The notes under the pieces were generated by a model, which saw nothing but the letters and a program-made list of their open reading frames with translations, did no database searches and was not told the origin of the DNA. Source: Bacillota bacterium (lineage in GTDB: Bacteria > Bacillota > Clostridia > Tissierellales > Peptoniphilaceae). Taken from it: a stretch of 64,000 bases of DNA. Of this stretch, positions 33,700-41,664 are shown in pieces (the stretch's first letter is position 1; the number at the start of each line of letters is the position of its first letter). A program made the position numbers and the translations under genes. The stretch covers positions 248,001 through 312,000 of the forward strand of contig JAEZXH010000018.1 of the NCBI GenBank assembly GCA_023442775.1. The letters are read 5' to 3'.

Positions 33700-34769
33700 T
33701 ACTTCTCCTCCTCCACCATGCGATAGATCACGGTCTTGACATCGAGGGTCTCATCCTTGAGGTAATATCGCACCTTGCGATTCGAGGCCTCTTCCATGCG
33801 AGAAAGCACATCTCCGAAACCATGCTCTTCGCAATAGAGAAGTGCCTTTTCCGCAGTAGGAAGTCCATCGACTTCCTGAAGGACCGGAAGAGGAGCTCCC
33901 ATTAACGCAAGGTGATAGACGAAGGCCTCCATGCGGGTGTCTGCAGTATTGCTGTGTGTTTGGAAAATCCCTAAGCTTAACTTTGCAAATTTTCCCACAT
34001 GCCCTAAGAGGAGAAAGGAACGAAACCCCAAGGAATAGGCGTATTTTAGCGCCTGACCTAAAAAGTTTGACACCTTAATGACTGGCCCCTCAATCCCCTG
34101 ACGCTGGCACATTCTCTCCCCGTAATTTCCCGGAGTCAAAATGAGTCGACCCGTGCCGTAACGTTGCTTGGCCATGTCCATCTCAAGGTAGATGGACTTC
34201 AGAAGAGCTTCCTCACTCATGGGATAGACGATTCCCCGAGTGCCGATAATGGAGATGCCTCCTTCAATTCCAATCCCCGCGTTAAAGGTTTTTTTCGCAA
34301 GACGCTCTCCATCTGGAGCCCAAATTAGGGCATCGAGTCCGCCGAGGTTGGCGGACTCGATGGTTTCGAGGATAAGTCGCTTCGGGGTTGGGTTAATGGC
34401 CGCTTCTCCTACGGCCCCGAAGAGACCTTCCCTGGCGATACGGCCAATACCCTTGCCCCCATCGAGGGTAATCTCTCCATCTTCTCGCCTTCTCACCCTT
34501 GCGTAAATAAGGGTTTTATCTGTGACATCTGGATCGTCTCCAGCATCTTTTTGAATCGCACAGCTCGCCTCATGTTCTGAGACTTTTGCGTCGAGGACAT
34601 CGAGATGAAGTTCGATTCCTGCTGGTGTGCCAATGTGCACTTGTTCCAGAACTTTTCCAGAGCGCAGCATTTCGCAACATGCGGTGACTGCTCCGAGGGC
34701 ACAACTTCCGGTGGTGTACCCACAGCGCATCTTTTTCCCATCAACGACGATGTATTCCTCGAGTTTCAT
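33699..34769 (-). CDS. cbiD: Cobalt-precorrin-5B C1-methyltransferase
   Basis: A 356-residue enzyme methylating C1. CbiD signatures are RCGYTTGSCALGAV near residue 15, DDPDVTDKTLIYA and GEAAINPTPKRLI, with ITPGNYG-like LILTPGNYGERM at mid-protein. It overlaps cbiC by four bases and is coupled to cbiE. Confidence 0.95.
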   Translation of the reverse strand: MKLEEYIVVDGKKMRCGYTTGSCALGAVTACCEMLRSGKVLEQVHIGTPAGIELHLDVLDAKVSEHEASCAIQKDAGDDPDVTDKTLIYARVRRREDGEITLDGGKGIGRIAREGLFGAVGEAAINPTPKRLILETIESANLGGLDALIWAPDGERLAKKTFNAGIGIEGGISIIGTRGIVYPMSEEALLKSIYLEMDMAKQRYGTGRLILTPGNYGERMCQRQGIEGPVIKVSNFLGQALKYAYSLGFRSFLLLGHVGKFAKLSLGIFQTHSNTADTRMEAFVYHLALMGAPLPVLQEVDGLPTAEKALLYCEEHGFGDVLSRMEEASNRKVRYYLKDETLDVKTVIYRMVEEEK

Positions 34770-35386
34770 CGCTCTACAACCATGTAGAGGAGTGCGTTGA
34801 CGACACTGGCGGCAACATTCGAGCCGCCCTTCGTGCCCACAGTGGTCACTGCGGGAAGAGACGTGTTTCGAAGAGCTTCCTTGGATTCAGCTGCACCAAC
34901 AAAACCGACGGGGACACCAATGACAAAGAGAGGATCTGCTTTTCCTTCTTCAACCAGTTCAAGTAAACGGAAGAGTGCCGTAGGGGCATTTCCGATGACA
35001 AACCCCCGCGCCCCTTCGGCGACCGCCTTTTCAAGGGCGCAGATCGAGCGAGTCGTTTCTCGACGCTTCGCTTCTTCGGCGACGTCTTCATCGTCGATGT
35101 AGTAACTCACCGTCGACCCACTCTTTTCAAGGGCGGGCTTATTAATGCCTTGGTAGCCCATTTTCGTGTCGGTGTAGAGCTTGATGCCGTCTTTTAAGGC
35201 TTTCGTGGCCACGTCGACGAAATCCCCTTGGAAGGTGATGATGTGGCGATATTCCACGTCCCCTGTGGTGTGAATCATACGACGAACCACGGGAAGTTCC
35301 TTCTCTTGGAAAGAAACATCGGTGAGAGACTCATCGATAATATCCATGCTCTTGTACTCAATGGCCATGGGTTTTTTTTCGTACAT
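34766..35386 (-). CDS. cbiC: Cobalt-precorrin-8 methylmutase
   Basis: A 206-residue enzyme that moves the methyl group from C11 to C12 to give cobyrinate. The catalytic His lies in VVRRMIHTTGDVEY near residue 39, and FVIGNAPTALFRLLEL and GVPVGFVGAAESKEAL are family segments. It follows cobD with no gap and overlaps cbiD. Confidence 0.95.
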   Translation of the reverse strand: MYEKKPMAIEYKSMDIIDESLTDVSFQEKELPVVRRMIHTTGDVEYRHIITFQGDFVDVATKALKDGIKLYTDTKMGYQGINKPALEKSGSTVSYYIDDEDVAEEAKRRETTRSICALEKAVAEGARGFVIGNAPTALFRLLELVEEGKADPLFVIGVPVGFVGAAESKEALRNTSLPAVTTVGTKGGSNVAASVVNALLYMVVER

Positions 35387-35387
35387 T

Positions 35388-36434
35388 CTATTCTCCTTTC
35401 AAGATTTCACGCAATGCGCGAATCAATTGACAATTGTCCTGAGGGCTCTTGACTGCCACTCGGATGTGAGGAGTGTTTAAGCCCGCAAAGGATGTGCATG
35501 TTCGCACCAAAATCCCTCTTTCGAGAAGTTGTTTGAAATGTTCTTCCGTCCACGAGAGGATGCGCAGTAAGATGTAATTACTCGCGGTGGGATAGACAAA
35601 GACACCAGGAATGTTGCCAAGCTCCTCGACCATCTTTCCTCTTTCAGAGGCAGTGAGCTGACGACTCTTTTCAATGAAGTCTCGATCATGAAAAATCACC
35701 TCTGTAGCCGCAAGGGCGAAGAGATTCACGCTCCACGGGGGAAGTGTTTGTCGAAGATGGGCGAGCATCTTCTCATCTCCGCACCCGTATCCAAGTCTCA
35801 CCCCTGGAAGACCGAAAAATTTTGTCGCCGCACGGAGGATGAAAAGATTCTTAAAGTTCTCCTCGCGGAAAAGGAGGATGCTGTCGTAGTCCATGGGACA
35901 GAATTCGAAGAATGCTTCGTCGAGGATAAGAAAACAATCCTTCTGGCGTAAATGCTCTACGAGACGGAGGAGGCGATCTTTTTGAATTCGAAACCCCGTG
36001 GGATTGTTGGGGTTCCCAAGAAGTACCATGGAGTGCTCCGGGACCTTCTCCTCAAAGTCTTCGGGGAGAGTAAGGTCTTCTGTTGCATCAATGGCGACGA
36101 TCTCCCTTCCTCGAATGCGTCCCCGATCTTCGTATTCCCCAAAAGAAGGTTGAAGAAGAACGAGGGGACGGTCGAGGCTCATGAGTCCGTCAATGAGTTC
36201 GACGACTCCATTTCCTAGGACGACCTCTTCCGCGCCACAACCCAAATAATGTGCAACGTGACCCCGCGCTTCTTCATAGAGAATGGGCGGATATTCCTTG
36301 ACCCGAGGGAACGTTTCAATCCAATGGGATTCTAACTCTTTGGGATAGCCCAAGGGATTGATGTTGCTAGAAAAATCCACGAGGGACCTCTTCGAAGATG
36401 CTTCGTAGAAGAGGCGGTTTCCTCCGTGTTTCAT
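35388..36434 (-). CDS. cobD: Threonine-phosphate decarboxylase-type aminotransferase
   Basis: A 348-residue fold-type I PLP enzyme. FSSNINPLGYPKEL at the start, LLGNPNNPTGF and the PLP lysine region ILRAATKFFGLPGVRLGYG are seen. In a cobalamin operon it is predicted to make (R)-1-amino-2-propanol phosphate for the aminopropanol arm, used by CbiB (38058-38987). Histidinol-phosphate aminotransferases look alike; context decides. Confidence 0.9.
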   Translation of the reverse strand: MKHGGNRLFYEASSKRSLVDFSSNINPLGYPKELESHWIETFPRVKEYPPILYEEARGHVAHYLGCGAEEVVLGNGVVELIDGLMSLDRPLVLLQPSFGEYEDRGRIRGREIVAIDATEDLTLPEDFEEKVPEHSMVLLGNPNNPTGFRIQKDRLLRLVEHLRQKDCFLILDEAFFEFCPMDYDSILLFREENFKNLFILRAATKFFGLPGVRLGYGCGDEKMLAHLRQTLPPWSVNLFALAATEVIFHDRDFIEKSRQLTASERGKMVEELGNIPGVFVYPTASNYILLRILSWTEEHFKQLLERGILVRTCTSFAGLNTPHIRVAVKSPQDNCQLIRALREILKGE

Positions 36435-37090
36435 CGATGTTTCCTTGCGAGGAGGAGGCTAATGTAATTCTTCTCCTTCAGAATCTCCTCCCGGGAAGTG
36501 AGAATCCGTTCCTCGGGCAGGGTTGCCTTTGTGATGTAGGTATAGGTAAATCCGTGTTCCTCAAGGAGATCCAGGGTTTTTTCGAAGTTCTTGAAGGTCT
36601 TGAGGATTGCAAGAGCATCCACTTCTTTCAGAACTTGAGCGTCCACCTCTTCACAGAGCAAAAACCTCTCACTCTTCACCACGAGGTTTTCTAGGATACG
36701 ATTCGCGGCGCCGACAAAGGAAGGGATACCTGGGACGAGTTGCAAAGAGAGATCTTGCGGACAATAGGTCCGCACCATATTCATGAAGGTAGAGTAAATG
36801 GTCGAATCCCCAATGTTTAAGAAGGCCCCGATTTTTCCTTCCCCCAACTCTTCATCAATGGTCTCCATGGCATGACGATAGGTCTCTTCGGTGGTCTCTC
36901 CCATGGGAAAATCGAGAAGGACGACCTTTTGATCCCCAAGATAGGGACTGGCTGAGTCAAGAGCCATGTTTTTCCCACGATTATTCGGCGCAAAAATCAC
37001 ATCGGCTCGTTGAATGCATTCGACGGCTTGGACCGTCAGCAATTTTGGATCCCCGGGACCCGTTCCGATTCCGTAAAGTGTTCTCGTCAT
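36431..37090 (-). CDS. cbiL: Cobalt-factor II C20-methyltransferase
   Basis: A 219-residue tetrapyrrole methylase with LYGIGTGPGDPKLLTVQAVE at the N-terminus, FLNIGDSTIYSTFMNMV and LVPGIPSFVGAANRI. It methylates C20 of cobalt-sirohydrochlorin, the product of the preceding gene cbiK. It overlaps cobD by four bases. Confidence 0.93.
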   Translation of the reverse strand: MTRTLYGIGTGPGDPKLLTVQAVECIQRADVIFAPNNRGKNMALDSASPYLGDQKVVLLDFPMGETTEETYRHAMETIDEELGEGKIGAFLNIGDSTIYSTFMNMVRTYCPQDLSLQLVPGIPSFVGAANRILENLVVKSERFLLCEEVDAQVLKEVDALAILKTFKNFEKTLDLLEEHGFTYTYITKATLPEERILTSREEILKEKNYISLLLARKHR

Positions 37091-37843
37091 TTAATCCTCC
37101 ATCACCTCGAGTGCTCGACGCACAAAGATGTCTTGAATCCCTTTGAGAGCTCCAAGCCCTTCTAACTCTACTTTCACCTCAAAGCCCTCTGAGGAGAGAA
37201 TCGAGCGCACAGACCCCGGTTCTTCTGAGGCCATATCTTGTTTTGCGTGCTCTCCAGCGACGATGAGAAGAGGACGCAGACGAACACGTCGTACTCCTGC
37301 TTCCTTCATAGGTCCGATCACATCGAGAATTTGCACCGACCCTTCAGCGGTAATGACGAAGGCTCTTGGGTAGCCTTTCTCGTGGAGACGGGCGTTGAGC
37401 TTCTGATAAATTGCATCGTTGCCGTGATACGTTCCGTGTCCAAAGAGAAGAAGTCCCTCATCTTCAGCCATCTCCATGGGAAGTGCCTCGATGAGTTCAT
37501 CCATGCTCTTCATATTATCGAGGAGCGGCCGCCCCACTTTTACTCCTTCCAACGCCGTCAACTTTTCGTATTCAGCACCGGGAATCACGTGAAGTGGTTG
37601 AACTGCGATGGTTTGTCTTTCATAACCTTCTTCTTCAAAGGCCTCAAGTCCTTCCATCTCATTGAGGACAAAGAGTCCCTGGTCCCTTTCGCACTTCCTC
37701 TTTACTTGTCGGGAAGTAAACACTCGCTTAAAGGGCCTTGGAGCGATCGCCTTTGCAATCGCAGCTTCGATAGGCGCAATATTCTCATTGCGCGCATCTT
37801 CGTGAGTTGTACCGAAACTTGCAATCATCAGTGCTTTTTTCAT
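37091..37843 (-). CDS. cbiK: Sirohydrochlorin cobaltochelatase, CbiK type
   Basis: A 250-residue chelatase that inserts cobalt at the start of the anaerobic pathway. MKKALMIASFGTTHEDAR, the metal-binding region QPLHVIPGAEYEKL and GLLLFGHGTYHGNDAIYQKL mark the CbiK class. There is no signal peptide, so it is cytoplasmic. The ATG at 37843 follows AGGAGG, 14 bases after the riboswitch terminator; a longer frame would read through riboswitch sequence and is rejected. First gene of the riboswitch-controlled operon. Confidence 0.95.
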   Translation of the reverse strand: MKKALMIASFGTTHEDARNENIAPIEAAIAKAIAPRPFKRVFTSRQVKRKCERDQGLFVLNEMEGLEAFEEEGYERQTIAVQPLHVIPGAEYEKLTALEGVKVGRPLLDNMKSMDELIEALPMEMAEDEGLLLFGHGTYHGNDAIYQKLNARLHEKGYPRAFVITAEGSVQILDVIGPMKEAGVRRVRLRPLLIVAGEHAKQDMASEEPGSVRSILSSEGFEVKVELEGLGALKGIQDIFVRRALEVMED

Positions 37844-37856
37844 AGTTCCTCCTAAG

Positions 37857-37884
37857 AAAAAAGGCCCCACTGTGACGCGGGGCC
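37857..37884 (-). terminator. Terminator of the cbi operon riboswitch
   Basis: GGCCCC/GGGGCC stem followed by TTTTTT on the minus strand, placed between the riboswitch and the cbiK RBS. It is the expression platform: bound cobalamin is expected to favour termination. Confidence 0.9.
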
Positions 37885-37919
37885 AGCAGTACCCTCCACC
37901 CGAGGGATTTCTAACAAAA

Positions 37920-38054
37920 CGCAGACGATCGGTCTCCTGGCTCACACCTTATTGCCCATCCCCTTCCCGGAAGTCCCAGTGGCATCGATGGGCAGACATG
38001 TTTACAGTAGCGGGGGCTGCATCGGATTCTCACCGATTTCCCTGCATCGTTGCG
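37920..38054 (-). ncRNA. Cobalamin riboswitch of the cbiK-cobC operon
   Basis: On the minus strand it starts and ends with a P1 stem (CGCA-ACGAT with ATCGT-C-TGCG) and contains CAGGGAAATCGG, GATGCAGCCCCCGCTACTG, GCCACTGGGA, CGGGAAGGG and the closing GAGCCAGGAGACCGATC. It begins four bases after the cbiB stop codon. It controls cbiK and the genes down to cobC, but not cbiB, which lies upstream of it. Confidence 0.96.
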
Positions 38055-38056
38055 TG

Positions 38057-38062
38057 ATTATA
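38057..38062 (-). promoter_or_regulatory. Candidate -10 inside the cbiB stop codon
   Basis: TATAAT on the minus strand contains the cbiB TAA. It could start the riboswitch leader directly. No good -35 is visible, so transcription from the cbiB promoter may also enter the riboswitch. Confidence 0.35.
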
Positions 38063-38987
38063 AGCAATGTAAGAGTGATGTGATGAGAAGCATCCAGGCC
38101 AATGTGGCGTACATCATGGCAATGGTTTTCGTCACGTCACTTTCTTCAATTGCACGAAGTTTTTCTCCAATGGTGGGTTTCACCACAAGTTTTCCAAAGT
38201 AATGGTGCGCTCCTCCTAGTTTGATGCCAAGCCATCCGGCGATGGCGGATTCAGGATACCCCGCGTTTGGACTTAAGTGCTTTCGGGCGTCCCTTAATAC
38301 CGTCTTAGCCGTTCTCTTTCCCTTTCCCAGGATAATGCTGGTGAGGACCATGAGAAGAGCGGTCAAACGGGCGGGAATCCAATTGGCCAAGTCATCGATT
38401 TGTGCAGGGAAACGTCCGAGATCTTCGTAAGTCTCATTGCGATACCCGACCATCGAATCCATGGTGTTGATCATCTTATAGACATAGCCGCCGACTACCC
38501 CGAAGAGGAGTGTATAAAATAACGGCGCAACCACTCCATCCGATGTATTCTCCGCCACAGTCTCAACAGTGGCCGCAAGAATCTCCTCCTGAGAAAGTTC
38601 TGCCGTGTCTCGGCCCACGATAAAACGGAGCCGTTGTCTCCCTGCCTCGAGACTTTCGCGAAGTGCGAGGACGACTTTTCTCGCTTCATAGTGAAGCATG
38701 CGTGCAGAGATACAGGCGTAGAGGCCATAGATGTCGAAGATGTGCCGTCCCAATGGCGGGAGTGCCCATCGAAGGAGAGAAACAAGCCCTGCTACGAGAA
38801 TAATGTTTCCCACCGCCATCAAAAGCCCTGCAACTTGTCGGGAATGTCCCGGGCGTGTACTCTTTAACAAAACTTTAGATTCAAGGGAGATGAGTCTGCC
38901 CATTCCCTTCACCGGATGGGGAAACACATAGGGGTCCCCTAGACATAAGTCGAGGAGCACCGCAATCCATAGATCACGTAATTGCAA
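38058..38987 (-). CDS. cbiB: Adenosylcobinamide-phosphate synthase CbiB
   Basis: A 309-residue membrane enzyme attaching the aminopropanol arm to cobyric acid. Signatures DLCLGDPYVFPHPVKGMGRLI at the start, VETVAENTSDGVVAPLFYTLLFG and YKMINTMDSMVGYRNETYEDLGRF are complete; four or more membrane segments are seen. The start appears to be TTG after AGAGG; no ATG lies in frame upstream. It is the only cobalamin gene upstream of the riboswitch. Cobyric acid synthase (CbiP), its substrate maker, is not in the window. Confidence 0.94.
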   Translation of the reverse strand: MQLRDLWIAVLLDLCLGDPYVFPHPVKGMGRLISLESKVLLKSTRPGHSRQVAGLLMAVGNIILVAGLVSLLRWALPPLGRHIFDIYGLYACISARMLHYEARKVVLALRESLEAGRQRLRFIVGRDTAELSQEEILAATVETVAENTSDGVVAPLFYTLLFGVVGGYVYKMINTMDSMVGYRNETYEDLGRFPAQIDDLANWIPARLTALLMVLTSIILGKGKRTAKTVLRDARKHLSPNAGYPESAIAGWLGIKLGGAHHYFGKLVVKPTIGEKLRAIEESDVTKTIAMMYATLAWMLLITSLLHCL

Positions 38988-39045
38988 AATTGGCCTCTTT
39001 CCACACTTTAGTTTACCACAAAACGGGAGGGAATCACAGGCGCAG

Positions 39046-39073
39046 AAAAGGGCATCGCCTGAGCAACGCCCTT
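39046..39073 (-). terminator. Terminator of purE-fhs-yerC unit
   Basis: Eleven-pair stem AAGGGCGTTGC/GCGATGCCCTT, including two G-U pairs, with a TCAG loop and TTTTC on the minus strand, immediately after the TrpR-like gene. Confidence 0.85.
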
Positions 39074-39077
39074 CTGT

Positions 39078-39377
39078 TTACTCGATTAACCCTAGCTTTT
39101 TCAACACGAGTTTGTAGCCGTCGGCTCCATAGTGAAGAGCACGATTGATGCGGCTAATGGTCGCCGTACTCGCTCCAGTCTTCCCCTCAATTTCATGGTA
39201 AGTCTTGTTCTGCACCAAGAGCTTCACCACCTGAAGGCGTTGAGAGATGGCTTGGATTTCCTTGACCGTACAGATATCTTCAAAGAAGCGATAGCAGTCT
39301 TCTTCAGATTCCAAGGACAGAATTGCCTCAAAGAGTTCGTCGGTACTTTGACTTTTGATCTTCGATTGGTAACTCAT
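39078..39377 (-). CDS. TrpR-like DNA-binding protein, YerC/YecD family
   Basis: A 99-residue helical regulator. Residues 45-85 form a helix-turn-helix (QAISQRLQVVKLLVQNKTYHEIE, then TGASTATISRINRALHYG), as in the TrpR superfamily YerC/YecD group. No ligand is known. It follows fhs by nine bases and ends at a terminator, so it may belong to the purE-fhs transcript and may regulate it, which is inference. Confidence 0.85.
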   Translation of the reverse strand: MSYQSKIKSQSTDELFEAILSLESEEDCYRFFEDICTVKEIQAISQRLQVVKLLVQNKTYHEIEGKTGASTATISRINRALHYGADGYKLVLKKLGLIE

Positions 39378-39385
39378 GATTCCTC

Positions 39386-41053
39386 CTAGAATAGGCCGAC
39401 AATCTGCCCTTCTGCATCAATATCCATGTTGTTTGCAGCAGGAACTTTAGGCAGTCCTGGCATGGTGAGAATTTGCCCAGTCTTCACAACAATAAACCCT
39501 GCTCCACGCTGAAGGACGACTTCACGCACGTGAAGCGTGTAACCCGAGGGAGCTCCGAGGAGATCGGGGTCGTCGGAAAACGAGTATTGGGTCTTGGCCA
39601 CGCAGATGGGAAGATTCCCCTCGCCAAGTTCTTCAATCTCAGCGATAGATTTTCGAGCTTCCTTTGAAAACTCGACGTCTCTCGCCCCATAGAGCTTGGT
39701 CGCCAAGGCGCGGATTTTCTCTTCAATGGAGTCTTCGAGACGATAGGGATGGGTAAGGGGGGTGTCTTTTTCCTCTTCCAAAACAGAGAGAACGGCTTTC
39801 GCCAATTCTTCCGCCCCTTCTCCTCCCTTAGCGAATCCTTCACAATGCGCAAAGGGAATTCTTTTTCCTTCGAGAAGTTCTTGGAGAGCCTCTTTCTCCC
39901 CTCTCGTATCCGCAGGGAATGCATTGATGCACACCACGACGGGACGTCCATAGGAGGTGAGATTCTCATAGTGACGTAAGAGATTCTCAGTGCCTTGCAA
40001 CATGGCGTCAATGTTCTCCTCGAGGAGATTTTCCTTCGAGACGCCTCCATGATATTTCAGGGCACGTATTGTCGCAACGAGAACAATAGCATCGGGAGCA
40101 ATGCCATGGGTGCGACACTTAATATCGAGGAACTTTTCCGCTCCGAGGTCGGCACCAAATCCCGCCTCTGTGACGACTAGATCCCCAAGAGAGAGGGCGG
40201 CCAGTGTTCCAGTAATAGAATTACACCCGTGGGCGATGTTTGCAAAGGGACCACCGTGAACAATGGCCGGTGTGTTTTCAATGGTCTGGACAAGGTTTGG
40301 CTTGATGGCATCCTTTAAGAGAAGGGTCGCAGCACCATCCACGCCTAAATCCTTCACCGTGACCATGTGATTGTCATAGGTTGATGCGAGTCGAATTCTT
40401 CCGATTCGTTCCTTGAGATCCATCAGGTCCTTCGACAGACACAAGATGGCCATGATTTCCGAGGCGACGGTAATGTCAAACCCATCTTCACGGACCACAC
40501 CATTGGCCCTGGGCCCTAACCCAATGACAATGCTTCGAAGAGCGCGGTCATTCATATCGAGGACGCGCTTCCAGGTAATCGTACGAGGATCAATCCCTAG
40601 GGCATTGCCCTGATGGAGATGGTTGTCGAGGGCAGCACTAATCAGGTTGTGCGCAGAGGTGATGGCGTGAAAGTCCCCTGTAAAGTGAAGGTTGATGTCC
40701 TCCATCGGAAGGACTTGGGAGTATCCGCCTCCCGCCGCCCCTCCTTTAATTCCAAAGACGGGACCGAGGGAGGGTTCACGCAAAGCACAAACCGTTTTGT
40801 GCCCGAGACGATGAAGTCCCATGGAGAGCGCGATGGACATGGTGGTCTTCCCTTCTCCGAGAGGAGTGGGATTCATCGCCGTCATCAAGATGAGTTTTCC
40901 CTTTTGCTCGAGATCTCTCGTCGCTTTGGGCTCAATCTTTGCCATCCATCTGCCGTAGAAAGAGATGGATTCCTCGGGCAGCCCCAACTCCTTCGCAACT
41001 TCTCCGATTGGTCTTAAAGACGCTTGAGAGGCAATTTCTACATCGGACTTCAT
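39386..41053 (-). CDS. fhs: Formate-tetrahydrofolate ligase
   Basis: A 555-residue ATP-dependent ligase making 10-formyl-THF from formate. The P-loop region TAMNPTPLGEGKTTMSIALSMGL is near residue 55-75, and EPSLGPVFGIKGGAAGGGY and LHFTGDFHAITSAHN are family hallmarks. It lies right after purE, consistent with supplying one-carbon units for purine synthesis or folate-based carbon flow. Length is normal for the enzyme. Confidence 0.98.
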   Translation of the reverse strand: MKSDVEIASQASLRPIGEVAKELGLPEESISFYGRWMAKIEPKATRDLEQKGKLILMTAMNPTPLGEGKTTMSIALSMGLHRLGHKTVCALREPSLGPVFGIKGGAAGGGYSQVLPMEDINLHFTGDFHAITSAHNLISAALDNHLHQGNALGIDPRTITWKRVLDMNDRALRSIVIGLGPRANGVVREDGFDITVASEIMAILCLSKDLMDLKERIGRIRLASTYDNHMVTVKDLGVDGAATLLLKDAIKPNLVQTIENTPAIVHGGPFANIAHGCNSITGTLAALSLGDLVVTEAGFGADLGAEKFLDIKCRTHGIAPDAIVLVATIRALKYHGGVSKENLLEENIDAMLQGTENLLRHYENLTSYGRPVVVCINAFPADTRGEKEALQELLEGKRIPFAHCEGFAKGGEGAEELAKAVLSVLEEEKDTPLTHPYRLEDSIEEKIRALATKLYGARDVEFSKEARKSIAEIEELGEGNLPICVAKTQYSFSDDPDLLGAPSGYTLHVREVVLQRGAGFIVVKTGQILTMPGLPKVPAANNMDIDAEGQIVGLF

Positions 41054-41064
41054 GGCCTCACCTC

Positions 41065-41544
41065 CTATTTTTTGAGCTCCTCGTTCATCTTATCCACTTC
41101 CATGGCGAGCTCCTTCTTGTAGTAGCGGAGCTTATCCTTCACATTGCTGTTGCCGAGAGCGAGGATTTCTGCGGCGAGAAGACCTGCATTCTTTCCTCCG
41201 TTGATGGCCATTGTCGCCACGGGGACACCAGGAGACATTTGAGCGACGGTCAAAAGTGCGTCGACACCCTGGATGGGAGAGCGGTTGACAGGGACACCGA
41301 TAACGGGGATCGTAGCGAGGGAGGCCATAATTCCAGGAAGGTTTGCACTCATCCCCGCGCAGCAGATGATGACGGAGAAGTTATTGTTTTCCGCATACTC
41401 TGCAAAAGCAATGGCCGCTTGTGGCGTACGGTGGCTGGAGATCACCTTCGCCTCGTATTCGATCTTGAACTTTTCACAGATCTCCATCGCCTCTTCTGCG
41501 ACGGGACGATCCTCGATGCTTCCCATGATGATTGCGACCTTCAT
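41065..41544 (-). CDS. purE: N5-carboxyaminoimidazole ribonucleotide mutase (PurE)
   Basis: A 159-residue class I-like PurE. VAIIMGSIEDRPVAEEAMEI corresponds to the GSxSD substrate loop, here SIED rather than SDSD; ISSHRTPQAAIAFAEYA, IICCAGMSANLPGIMAS and VPVNRSPIQGVDALLTVAQM match the family. No purK is present nearby, nor other pur genes. A good promoter precedes it and fhs follows after 11 bases. Confidence 0.93.
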   Translation of the reverse strand: MKVAIIMGSIEDRPVAEEAMEICEKFKIEYEAKVISSHRTPQAAIAFAEYAENNNFSVIICCAGMSANLPGIMASLATIPVIGVPVNRSPIQGVDALLTVAQMSPGVPVATMAINGGKNAGLLAAEILALGNSNVKDKLRYYKKELAMEVDKMNEELKK

Positions 41545-41574
41545 AGTGCCTCCTTAAGATTTGAAAACTTTTTC

Positions 41575-41603
41575 AGACTAACGTGTTTTCTCCATCTTAT
41601 CAA
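41575..41603 (-). promoter_or_regulatory. Promoter of purE-fhs-yerC
   Basis: TTGATA and TAGTCT separated by 17 bases on the minus strand, about 30 bases before the purE ATG, just after the terminator of the preceding island. Confidence 0.55.
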
Positions 41604-41607
41604 GGGA

Positions 41608-41640
41608 AAGAGGTGCTGTCAAGAAACGACAACACCTCTT
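41608..41640 (-). terminator. Terminator after the membrane protein of the island
   Basis: Stem AAGAGGTG/CACCTCTT extended by TGTC/GACA with one mismatch, then TTTCCC on the minus strand. It is 25 bases after the stop codon of the 519-residue gene. Confidence 0.75.
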
Positions 41641-41664
41641 TCGAATGAGAAATAAACTGAATCA

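Noticed and set aside
37844..37945. N-terminal extension of cbiK by 34 codons
   Set aside because: It would be translated from within the riboswitch terminator region; the ATG at 37843 has the RBS and family start.
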